Part shown: in pieces, positions 9,006 through 16,502 of the stretch
How the letters are laid out: each line of letters starts with the position of its first letter
Position numbering within the stretch: the stretch's first letter is position 1
Source: a bacterium
GTDB taxonomy: Bacteria > UBP6 > UBA1177
Assembly (NCBI GenBank): GCA_017963125.1
Contig: JAGCUA010000069.1
Span: 23,723-87,722 of the forward strand
Reading direction: 5' to 3'
DNA length: 64,000 nucleotides
Notes under the pieces: generated by a model
The model's database searches: none
Told to the model about the DNA's origin: nothing
What the model saw: only the letters and a program-made list of their open reading frames with translations
Made by a program: the position numbers and the translations under genes

Positions 9006-10463
9006 ATGAACGTAACTTTATCCGGATACAACATCGATTCTTCGACAATCGAGGAACTCAAAAACCGCGCAGGCTGGACCGAGGACAACGTCACGCCCGA
9101 GACTCTGAGCGCGGCTTACGCCCGTATCTCACGTGATCCGGCGGATATCGGCGAACTGAGAAAAATCTCGCGCACCGAAGTCGCAAAATCGAGAAAGTCG
9201 AATGAAACGATAATTTTCGGTCTGGGGCATTCGAGTGTTGCGGAACACGCCGTTTTCAACTTCGACATCACGGGGATCTCAAGGCTCGCGACCGAAGAAG
9301 TTCAGAAGTTCAGACTTGCATCTTTCACCGAAAAAAGCCAGCGTTACATCACTCTTGACGGCGATTTCATAATGCCGGAAGAGATAAATAACTCCCCTTT
9401 TGCCGAAAAATTTTCGCAAGTCATCAAAATGCAGAACGACGCCTACTTCACCCTTTTTGAGGCTTTGAAAGAGGATCTTTTCGCGAAAAACGCAGATAAA
9501 ATAAAAACCAAAAGAGATCAGATCGACCTTGAGACCAAGGCGAAAGAAGACGCGAGATACATAGTCGCTCTCGCCACGAAATCGCAGTTCGGAATGACTG
9601 TCAACGCCCGTTCGCTTGAAAATATGCTGCGACAGTTCAATTCGTCTGATCTTGCTGAAGTTCGCGAACTTTCGGCAAAACTTTTTGAGAAAGTGAAATC
9701 GCTCGCTCCGTCGCTCATCAAATATGTCGAGCCGACAAAACACGAGGCGGCCAAAAAAAGTGCTCTTCTGGAAGCCGCTCTTGCCGTAAAAGATGCAACC
9801 AACGTAAATAATGGTGATTTTTCACCTGTTTCATACTCAAAAGACGCAGACACAGAGCTTGTAGCGGCGCTTCTTTACGCATATTCAAACAAAAATTTCG
9901 AAAGTTGTCTTGACCACGCCCGGAATATGAGCTTCGAAGCGAAAGAAAACCTGATAAAACAGGCACTTGCATCGAAAGAGAGCTTTGAAAAGGTTGACCG
10001 CGCCTTCGAGACGATCGACTACACTTTCGAACTCATTGTAAGTGCGACAAACTACGCTCAGCTCAAGCGCCACAGAATGACGACACAGCTTGTTCAGGAT
10101 TACGACCCGAATCTCGGCTGCACTCTTCCCGAATCGATAAAGGCGATCGGCAAAGAGGCGTTTTTCAACGAAACAATTAGTAAAATCAACGATTTTTACT
10201 ACGATTTTGCAAAAGCTTTCCCCTGTTCCAGAAACTACATTCTTTCAAACGCACACAGGCGCAGAGTTCTCCTTAAAATCAACGCCCGCGAGCTTTATCA
10301 CTTCATTTCGCTGCGTGACGACGAACACGCTCAGTGGGACATCCGCAACAGCGCGAAAGAGGCTGAAAACTTCGTTAAATCGGTCCATCCGCTCTCCTCT
10401 ATGCTTCTCTGCGGCAAAAACAGCTACCGCGAACACTTCGCAAAAATATTCCCCGAAAAATGA
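9006..10463 (+). CDS. thyX: Tandem-domain ThyX-like flavin-dependent thymidylate synthase
   Basis: Predicted to methylate dUMP to dTMP using methylene-tetrahydrofolate with reduced FAD. Usual ThyX is about 220-250 residues; this protein has 485 and contains two ThyX-like halves. Half 1 carries GLGHSSVAEHAVFNFDI and a signature variant KFRLASFTEKSQRY (about residues 108-121), which keeps the S-x-x-E/K-S-x-R-Y end but not the leading Arg-His. Half 2 carries LKRHRMTTQLVQDY, which keeps Arg-His-Arg but not the Ser end, and NARELYHFISLRDDEHAQW, the conserved C-terminal nucleotide-binding block. The start at 9006 follows GGGGAG; an upstream ATG at 8970 lacks one. The downstream gene overlaps by 4 bp. 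No thyA is in the window. Long double ThyX-like proteins exist in other anaerobes, but activity here is inferred. Confidence 0.83.
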   Translation: MNVTLSGYNIDSSTIEELKNRAGWTEDNVTPETLSAAYARISRDPADIGELRKISRTEVAKSRKSNETIIFGLGHSSVAEHAVFNFDITGISRLATEEVQKFRLASFTEKSQRYITLDGDFIMPEEINNSPFAEKFSQVIKMQNDAYFTLFEALKEDLFAKNADKIKTKRDQIDLETKAKEDARYIVALATKSQFGMTVNARSLENMLRQFNSSDLAEVRELSAKLFEKVKSLAPSLIKYVEPTKHEAAKKSALLEAALAVKDATNVNNGDFSPVSYSKDADTELVAALLYAYSNKNFESCLDHARNMSFEAKENLIKQALASKESFEKVDRAFETIDYTFELIVSATNYAQLKRHRMTTQLVQDYDPNLGCTLPESIKAIGKEAFFNETISKINDFYYDFAKAFPCSRNYILSNAHRRRVLLKINARELYHFISLRDDEHAQWDIRNSAKEAENFVKSVHPLSSMLLCGKNSYREHFAKIFPEK

Positions 10464-11350
10464 TTTCGTTTTCAGATTTCGCAGACACTAAAAAAACGAT
10501 CCTTTTTGACGGCGCGACTGGTTCAGCCCTGCTTTCAGAAGATAATTCGGTGATCCTTCCCGACATTCTTTCGCTGAAACGCCCGGGAATAGTGCTCGCT
10601 CTGCATGAAGAATACCTTGAAGCGGGCTGCGATGTGGTTGAAACGAATTCCTTCAACTCAAATCCCCTTGTTTTTGAAAGTTTCGGATCAAAAAAATCGG
10701 CCTCTGAATGTGCAAAAATTTCGGCAATTTTAGCCAAAAAAGCGGCTAAGAATTTTTCAACTCCTGAAAAACCGCGCTTTGTCGCAGGCTCAGTCGGCCC
10801 GGTTTTCAACCAAAACGGATCTCTGCCGCAGGATGAAACACTTCTTTTTGAAGCATATTCCATTCAGATCTCGGCACTTCTTGAAGGCGGTGTTGACCTT
10901 CTCATTTTTGAGACCATGCAGGACATTGTCCAATTAAATTCAGCGCTTGCCGCGGCAAAAAAAATCAATAAAGATATTCCGCTCATAGTTTCACTTTCAG
11001 GAAAAAACGGAAAAACGCATACAGGAAAGTCGTTTGAAGAAATCGTCAGCGAAATCTCTAAATATGATTTGTTCGCACTCGGACTCAACTGCGAAGATTT
11101 TGCAGAAACAGAAAAAGATGCTGAAATAATTAAGAAAATTTCGCCGATTCCGCTTTCGATTATGCCGAATCTGGGATTTCCTGAAAAAATCAACGGAAAA
11201 TTCCTCTACAAAACGACTCCGGCAAAATTTGCCGGAAAAATGTCAGAACTTATTCAGAAATTTGAACCAAAAATTATCGGCGGCTGCTGCGGGACTACAC
11301 CTGAACACATCAAAGCGGCAGCAGGGAAAATATTTTGCATCCAAGAATAA
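10460..11350 (+). CDS. Homocysteine S-methyltransferase-domain protein
   Basis: Zinc-dependent methyltransferase domain that moves a methyl group to homocysteine, giving methionine. The 296 residues cover only the homocysteine-binding barrel, as in MmuM or the first module of MetH; no cobalamin or folate domains follow. Visible blocks: ILFDGATGSALL near the start, DVVETNSFNSN, VAGSVGPVFNQNG, LLIFETMQD, LGLNCEDF (first zinc Cys) and the C-terminal GGCCGTTPEHI with the paired zinc cysteines. The start ATG overlaps the thyX stop (ATGA), linking two one-carbon genes. The methyl donor (S-methylmethionine, or methyl-folate with a partner subunit) cannot be told from sequence. Confidence 0.88.
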   Translation: MISFSDFADTKKTILFDGATGSALLSEDNSVILPDILSLKRPGIVLALHEEYLEAGCDVVETNSFNSNPLVFESFGSKKSASECAKISAILAKKAAKNFSTPEKPRFVAGSVGPVFNQNGSLPQDETLLFEAYSIQISALLEGGVDLLIFETMQDIVQLNSALAAAKKINKDIPLIVSLSGKNGKTHTGKSFEEIVSEISKYDLFALGLNCEDFAETEKDAEIIKKISPIPLSIMPNLGFPEKINGKFLYKTTPAKFAGKMSELIQKFEPKIIGGCCGTTPEHIKAAAGKIFCIQE

Positions 11351-11355
11351 ATATT

Positions 11356-11384
11356 CTGTTTTTTCTCCTGTTTTTAAATATAAT
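11356..11384 (+). promoter_or_regulatory. Possible promoter for the maf operon
   Basis: A perfect TATAAT at 11379-11384 lies in the 113-bp gap before maf. The -35 at 17-bp spacing (CTGTTT, 11356-11361) is weak. The gap also holds a small TCTCC/GGAGA hairpin. This suggests the maf genes can be transcribed separately from thyX. Confidence 0.35.
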
Positions 11385-11463
11385 CCTCCGTTTTTGAAAC
11401 CTCTCCTCTCGATCCTCTCTCCAAAGTGGAGACGGGAAAAGGTCTGGTCATTTGGAGATAAAG

Positions 11464-12042
11464 ATGACAAAAATAATACTCGCTTCCGGTTCGCCTAGAA
11501 GATTAGAACTGCTGAAAGATGCCGGCTTCGAGCCCGTTGTAGTAAAACCTTGCTGCGAAGAGAAGATCCAGCCTGGGCTGAAACCTTCGGAAATCGTTGA
11601 ATCTTTGGCCGAGCAGAAAGGCAGATCAGTAATAAATTCAAATAATTACAGCAATATCCCCGTTGTTTCGGCTGATACAGTAGTTGCTTTAGGTGACAAA
11701 GTCATAGGCAAACCGAAAGACAGAGCCGATGCCGAAAAAATCCTTTCGGAACTAAGCGGAAAAACGCATCAGGTCTGCACAGGAGTCGCGATATTTTATC
11801 AAGGAAAGACTTCAGTTTTTTCGGTCAGCACCGATGTCGAATTCAAGACTCTTTCAACTGAAGAGATCGCTTTTTACTGCGATACTGATGAGCCCTACGA
11901 CAAAGCTGGAGCCTACGCGATTCAGGGCAAAGCAGCCTTTATGGTCAGAGCGATAAACGGCTCGCATTCGAACGTTATCGGACTTCCGGTGTGCGAAGTC
12001 ATCGAAAATCTTGAAAAAATTGGATTTAAACACAATAGTTGA
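11464..12042 (+). CDS. maf: Maf-family nucleotide pyrophosphatase
   Basis: House-cleaning pyrophosphatase that hydrolyses non-canonical or modified nucleoside triphosphates (dTTP/UTP or m7GTP type); Maf overexpression inhibits septation in Bacillus. The start shows the family signature ILASGSPRRLELL at residues 5-17. Further marks are VVSADTVVALGDKVIGKP (catalytic Asp region) and DKAGAYAIQGKAAFMV near residue 142. Length 192 is typical. I chose ATG 11464, which has GGAG 6 bases upstream, over the TTG at 11452. It is followed 7 bp later by the M50 protease gene. Confidence 0.93.
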   Translation: MTKIILASGSPRRLELLKDAGFEPVVVKPCCEEKIQPGLKPSEIVESLAEQKGRSVINSNNYSNIPVVSADTVVALGDKVIGKPKDRADAEKILSELSGKTHQVCTGVAIFYQGKTSVFSVSTDVEFKTLSTEEIAFYCDTDEPYDKAGAYAIQGKAAFMVRAINGSHSNVIGLPVCEVIENLEKIGFKHNS

Positions 12043-12049
12043 GGTCAAA

Positions 12050-12700
12050 ATGATACAGAACAAAATTTTCTACATTGCTATCGGCATAATTCCACTGCTT
12101 TTCTCGATGGTAATCCACGAAGTCGCTCACGGATTGGCCGCCCTCAAACTAGGTGATCCGACGGCAAGAGATGCGGGAAGACTCACTCTGAATCCTATTG
12201 CCCATCTCGATCCGATGATGTCGCTCGCCGTTCCGCTTCTGAGCTACCTGCTTGCCGGAGTTTTCTTCGGCGGCGCAAAACCTGTTCCAGTCGATCCGCG
12301 CCGCTTTTATCCTCATATAAGCATGAGGCGCGGCATGATGTTCGTCGCGGCGGCAGGACCTTTGAGCAACCTCGTGTTAGCATTCATCAGCGCATTTTTT
12401 TACGTTGCTGCATACCGCTTTTTCCCGAATGAAATCATCATAACTTTTTTCGAGATCTCGCTCATGTTCAACGTCATGCTCTGCTTCTTCAACTTAATTC
12501 CGATCCCGCCGCTTGACGGAAGCAGGATACTTCACGGTTTTTTGCCGCGCGAATACGACAGAATATACTTCACGCTTGAAAGATACGGATTTATCATAAT
12601 CATGGCCCTGGTCGTTACGGGAGCTTTCAGCGTGCTGCTCGTTCCTGCACGACTGATCCTCAAACTTTTCATATGGATTCCGACTTTAATTTTCGGGTAG
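12050..12700 (+). CDS. Site-2 protease family (M50) membrane metalloprotease
   Basis: Intramembrane zinc protease of the short YwhC/SpoIVFB-like type (216 residues, about five hydrophobic segments, no PDZ domain). The zinc motif HEVAHG lies at about residues 23-28 in the first helix. The second catalytic element FNLIPIPPLDGSRIL, whose Asp is the third ligand, is near residue 147. The start is ATG 12050, preceded by GAGGT and 7 bp after maf; a longer in-frame start at 12011 would overlap maf. Substrate unknown. The gene lies between maf and a beta-helix protein with tight spacing, so the three are probably co-expressed. Confidence 0.9.
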   Translation: MIQNKIFYIAIGIIPLLFSMVIHEVAHGLAALKLGDPTARDAGRLTLNPIAHLDPMMSLAVPLLSYLLAGVFFGGAKPVPVDPRRFYPHISMRRGMMFVAAAGPLSNLVLAFISAFFYVAAYRFFPNEIIITFFEISLMFNVMLCFFNLIPIPPLDGSRILHGFLPREYDRIYFTLERYGFIIIMALVVTGAFSVLLVPARLILKLFIWIPTLIFG

Positions 12701-12707
12701 GTAAATC

Positions 12708-13373
12708 ATGGAAAAAATCAAAATCAACGCACTTTTAGACCTGACACAGACCGATTTCGCCGATATTTTCGAAGGCTGCGAATATCCGCACGAAATCCTG
12801 CCGCTTATCAAAGAGTACATTCTGAAAAAAGGACCGGCTTTAGGCAGTGATTACACGATGATAAAGGAAAATGTCTGGGTCGGTCAGGGCACAGAAATCG
12901 CAGAAACCGCATTCATCAAAGGACCGGTGATAATCGGACACAACGTTGAGATCCGCCAGAGCGCCTTCATCCGCGGCAGTGCAATAATAGGAAACAATTC
13001 CGTAATCGGAAACTCGACCGAAATAAAAAACAGTTTCCTTTTCAATAAAGTGCAGACTCCGCACTTCAACTATGTCGGAGACTCGGTTTTAGGCTTTCAC
13101 GCCCACATCGGAGCCGGCGTAATCCTCTCTAATGTCCGCTCGATCCCCGGAAACGTCAAGATCCACTGCGGAGACGAAACGATTGAAACAGGGCTTCGCA
13201 AATTCTCGGCAATACTCGGTGACAACGCAGAGATCGGCTGCAACTCAGTTCTTAACCCAGGAACGATAATCGGAAGAAATTCAGTAATTTACCCGCTTTC
13301 ATGCGTCCGCGGATTCGTTCCTGAGAACTCGATTTTCAAAGGAAACGGCGTGATTGTGCCAAAAAAATCGTAA
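12708..13373 (+). CDS. Left-handed beta-helix (hexapeptide) nucleotidyl/acyltransferase-like protein
   Basis: A 221-residue cytoplasmic protein. After a ~50-residue alpha-helical start, hexapeptide repeats of the [LIV]-G-x-x-x-x type run from about residue 55 to the end (for example VIIGHNVEIRQSAFIRGSAI, GNNSVIGNS, ILGDNAEIGCNSVLNPG, IIGRNSVIYP). This resembles the C-terminal half of GlmU-like or sugar-phosphate nucleotidylyltransferase proteins, here without the nucleotidyltransferase domain. The HFNYVGDSVLGFHAHIGAG segment is like the GlmU acetyl-CoA site. It starts 7 bp after the M50 gene. Likely an acetyltransferase or a regulatory beta-helix subunit; substrate unknown. Confidence 0.75.
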   Translation: MEKIKINALLDLTQTDFADIFEGCEYPHEILPLIKEYILKKGPALGSDYTMIKENVWVGQGTEIAETAFIKGPVIIGHNVEIRQSAFIRGSAIIGNNSVIGNSTEIKNSFLFNKVQTPHFNYVGDSVLGFHAHIGAGVILSNVRSIPGNVKIHCGDETIETGLRKFSAILGDNAEIGCNSVLNPGTIIGRNSVIYPLSCVRGFVPENSIFKGNGVIVPKKS

Positions 13374-13398
13374 AAAACAGATCTTCAACAAAGCCGGC

Positions 13399-15528
13399 TT
13401 ATTCTGAAAATATTCTGGCTTCCCTGAGACGTTCAATCTCCCTGATTCTTTTTCTTGTTTTGGCAGACAATTTATGACAGTTTTCGAACGCATAATCACC
13501 GATTTCCTTAACAGAATCGGGAATAACAACTGTTTCCAGACAGACACAATCTTTAAAGATACCGTCTTTAATTTCCGGCATTGAAGACGGCAGAACTACA
13601 GTTTTAAGATTTTTGCAACCACAAAACATATAACAGTCCGTCGTCCCCACAGAATCAGGAATTATTATGGATTCAAGGCTGGTGCAATCAGAAAATACAT
13701 GCCATCCGAGTTCTTTCACCGATTCAGGAATGATGACAGATTTCAGAGCCGTACAGCCCCTGAAAGCAGAGCTGTCGATTTTTCTTACACTATCGGGAAT
13801 AATGATGTTTTTCATAGAGGTGCATCCGCAGAACGCGCCGCATCCGATTTCCGTAACAGAGAGCGGTATAACCGTATTCTTACAGCCGGCTTTAAGAATA
13901 TGTGTCCTGGTTTTAATCGTTTTCCTGCCGTATTTCAGTACACCTGTCTCGGTTTCAATTATTGCATTGCAGTCACCTCGGGAATCATATATTTTATTAT
14001 CTTTATCTACCTCAATAGAGACAAGTCCTGCGCAGCCGGAAAAGACATTTGAGCCGATAAGCTGCACTGAGGCCGGAATAAATATAGAAGTCAGGCTCCT
14101 GCAGTTTTCAAACGCGCCAGTCTCTATTTCTTTCACCGAATCGGGAATTACAACGAAAGCCAGCGCTTTGCATTCACTAAAAACGTCAGTGCTGATTTTC
14201 TTCAATGAATTTGAAAGGACCACTGATTTCAAACTGGTGCAGCCGTAAAACGCCGATCCATCTATTTCCTGCACCGAATCGGGAATTATAACGGAAGTCA
14301 GACTGCGACAGCCGGCAAAAGCCATGGAGCCGATCTTAACAACCGAGTCCGGAATAGTTACACTTGTCATTTCCGAACAGCCGTGAAATGCCGCGAAATT
14401 GATGACCTTTACCGAATCAGGAATAATCATGGATTTCAGAGATGTGCAGTCGTGAAACGCCTCGAATCCGATTTCAGTTACGGAATCAGGGATAACAGTA
14501 CTCCTGCATCCGGTTATCAGCACGTTCGTATCGGTTTCGATTATTGCGTTGCAGTTGTCTCTGGAATCGTACTTCGGATTGTTTTTATCCACTTTTATGG
14601 AAACCAGCGAATCGCAACGGTTAAAAATATTTTCTCCGATTGTTGTAACAGATTTCGGAATAACTATGGATTCCAGATTGCTGCAGCCGCAGAATGCACC
14701 GTTTTCTATCGTCTTTACCGAATCCGGAATGACCATATTTTTAATACCTCTGCAGCCGCAGAACGCACCGTTGCCGATCACCTTAACAGATTCAGGAATA
14801 ACAGTTTCCTTACACCCTGCAAGCAAAGTATTGCCCGCAGTTTTAATTATAGCGTTGCAGTTGTCTCTTGAATCATAGTATTCATTATTTTTATCCACAA
14901 CTATGGATGCAAGATTGGTGCACTCGTCAAAAGCGTTCTGAATAATAATGACTGAAGCTGGTATAAATATGGATTTAAGGCCTGTGCAGCCGAAAAATGC
15001 CGGATAATCGATACACTCAACCGAATCAGGTATGACCGTATTCATACAGCCGAGAAACAGTCCGCTCGTATTGGTGTCAATTATTGCGTTGCAGTTGTCT
15101 CTGGAATCATAGTATTCATTGTTCTTGTCGACAACAATCGACGTCAAAGCGCTGCAATACCAAAAGGCAGTGTCTTCAATATAGCTGACAGAAGCCGGAA
15201 TAAACAAAGAAGAAAGACTGCTGCAATCAGAAAATGCGAATTCTTCAATATCTTTTACCGAATCAGGGATCACGACAGATTTAAGATTCCTGCACATTTG
15301 AAATGCCGATATACAGATCCTTTCAATTGAATCCGGCAGAACAACAGCCATAATAGCAGAGCACTTAAAAAATGCCGAACCAGGAATTTCAGTTATACCG
15401 TTTTTCAACTCGACTTCGCCTTTGCCGTCCGCAAAACTGTGATAATTTGAATTTCGGTCAAGCCACGGCACGTCTAATCTTTCTGAGCTTTCATAGTAAA
15501 GAACTCTTGAATGCGGCTTTTTTTTCAT
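13399..15528 (-). CDS. BspA-type leucine-rich-repeat protein
   Basis: About 709 residues made almost wholly of ~23-residue LRR_5 (BspA/TpLRR) units of the form IPDSVxxIGxxAFxGCxxL. In five places a longer insert with the core YDSRxxCNAII and a GC-x-x-T-V-I-P tail replaces a plain unit. Such proteins form solenoids that bind host or neighbour-cell surfaces in gut and oral bacteria. I chose the ATG at 15528, 7 bases after AAGGAG. The N-terminus (MKKKPHSRVLYYE) has no signal peptide or lipobox, and no C-terminal sorting domain is visible, so export is uncertain. Repeats are similar enough in DNA for slippage or recombination to change their number. Confidence 0.88.
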   Translation of the reverse strand: MKKKPHSRVLYYESSERLDVPWLDRNSNYHSFADGKGEVELKNGITEIPGSAFFKCSAIMAVVLPDSIERICISAFQMCRNLKSVVIPDSVKDIEEFAFSDCSSLSSLFIPASVSYIEDTAFWYCSALTSIVVDKNNEYYDSRDNCNAIIDTNTSGLFLGCMNTVIPDSVECIDYPAFFGCTGLKSIFIPASVIIIQNAFDECTNLASIVVDKNNEYYDSRDNCNAIIKTAGNTLLAGCKETVIPESVKVIGNGAFCGCRGIKNMVIPDSVKTIENGAFCGCSNLESIVIPKSVTTIGENIFNRCDSLVSIKVDKNNPKYDSRDNCNAIIETDTNVLITGCRSTVIPDSVTEIGFEAFHDCTSLKSMIIPDSVKVINFAAFHGCSEMTSVTIPDSVVKIGSMAFAGCRSLTSVIIPDSVQEIDGSAFYGCTSLKSVVLSNSLKKISTDVFSECKALAFVVIPDSVKEIETGAFENCRSLTSIFIPASVQLIGSNVFSGCAGLVSIEVDKDNKIYDSRGDCNAIIETETGVLKYGRKTIKTRTHILKAGCKNTVIPLSVTEIGCGAFCGCTSMKNIIIPDSVRKIDSSAFRGCTALKSVIIPESVKELGWHVFSDCTSLESIIIPDSVGTTDCYMFCGCKNLKTVVLPSSMPEIKDGIFKDCVCLETVVIPDSVKEIGDYAFENCHKLSAKTRKRIREIERLREARIFSE

Positions 15529-15590
15529 TTTCATCTCCTTGAATGACATCGGGGTTGGGAACACTTTATGAGACGTGTCAGGTAACGCCT

Positions 15591-16457
15591 CTACTTTTCC
15601 AGACGTTTGATAAGATACGGGAAAACTGCTTCGAAATCGACGCCGTACCAGTTGTGATTTTCGTGGCTCATCGTCTCTTTTATCGCTTCGACTACGAAAT
15701 CTGCTGCAAGAGAATAAGATTCTTCAAGTGTGAGACCTCTCAGGTAAGCGCCCGTGAAAACACTTGCGAAAATGTCGCCCGTTCCGTGGAAAGTCTGCGA
15801 AATCTTCTCATGAAAATAGCTTGAAAAAGCGTCTTTTTCAGCATCGTAGGCAACGATTCCGATCTTTCCGGTGACATTTTTGAAAGAAGGCTGGTCTTCC
15901 GGGAATTCGACACCTTTGAGAACGACTTTCTTTGCACCCATTGCAGCTATATCTTTAAGGATTTTCTTAAGATATGCTTCATCGTAAGTGCCGCCTGCAC
16001 GGTAAGGAACTCCGAGCATGAAACTTGCTTCGGTCATGTTCGGAACGACGATATCCGCTTTTCCGCAGAGTTTTGCCATCGCAAACGCGAATTCCTGAGT
16101 AAAGCCCGGATAAAGCTTGCCGTTGTCGGCCATGCACGGATCAACTATCGCCAGAGTCTCTTTTCCGCCGAAATCGTCAATAAGTTTTTTCATAAGCTCA
16201 AGCTGCTCGAAAGAACCGAGATAGCCTGTATATATCGCATCAAAGCGGAAGTTTTCCTTTTTCCAGTGATCCATTATCGGAGCGATCTCGCCCGTCAGAT
16301 CGTGGAAAGTAAAACCTTTGAAAACAGTGTGCGTCGAAAGAACGGCCGTCGGAATAACGCAGGTCTCGACACCCATCGCCGAAATTACCGGCAGTGCAAC
16401 TGTAAGAGAACATTTGCCAAGACAAGAAATATCCTGGACGGTAACTACGCGTTTCAT
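15591..16457 (-). CDS. pdxY: Pyridoxal/pyridoxamine kinase
   Basis: Ribokinase-superfamily enzyme that phosphorylates pyridoxal, pyridoxine or pyridoxamine in the vitamin B6 salvage pathway. The N-terminus VQDISCLGKCSLTVALPVIS is the classic PdxK/PdxY opening, with the substrate loop STHTVFKG near residue 44. The anion-hole and catalytic Asp motif is FHGTGDIFASVFTGAYL near residue 222, where G-T-G-D carries the base. Length 288 is typical. GGAGG precedes the ATG at 16457. It lies 45 bp after the large lipoprotein gene on the same strand and 62 bp before the LRR gene, with no evident functional link. Confidence 0.93.
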   Translation of the reverse strand: MKRVVTVQDISCLGKCSLTVALPVISAMGVETCVIPTAVLSTHTVFKGFTFHDLTGEIAPIMDHWKKENFRFDAIYTGYLGSFEQLELMKKLIDDFGGKETLAIVDPCMADNGKLYPGFTQEFAFAMAKLCGKADIVVPNMTEASFMLGVPYRAGGTYDEAYLKKILKDIAAMGAKKVVLKGVEFPEDQPSFKNVTGKIGIVAYDAEKDAFSSYFHEKISQTFHGTGDIFASVFTGAYLRGLTLEESYSLAADFVVEAIKETMSHENHNWYGVDFEAVFPYLIKRLEK

Positions 16458-16502
16458 AATTCCTCCAATATCAGAAAAAGATTAGTAAAACCGGCATTAT
16501 GA

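Noticed and set aside
13667..14878. Several plus-strand frames with internal repeats opposite the LRR gene
   Set aside because: Their repeats only mirror the LRR units on the other strand.
13399..15528. Regular short repeats that could be taken for a CRISPR array
   Set aside because: They are in-frame ~69-bp LRR codon repeats with no unique spacers; no cas genes are present.
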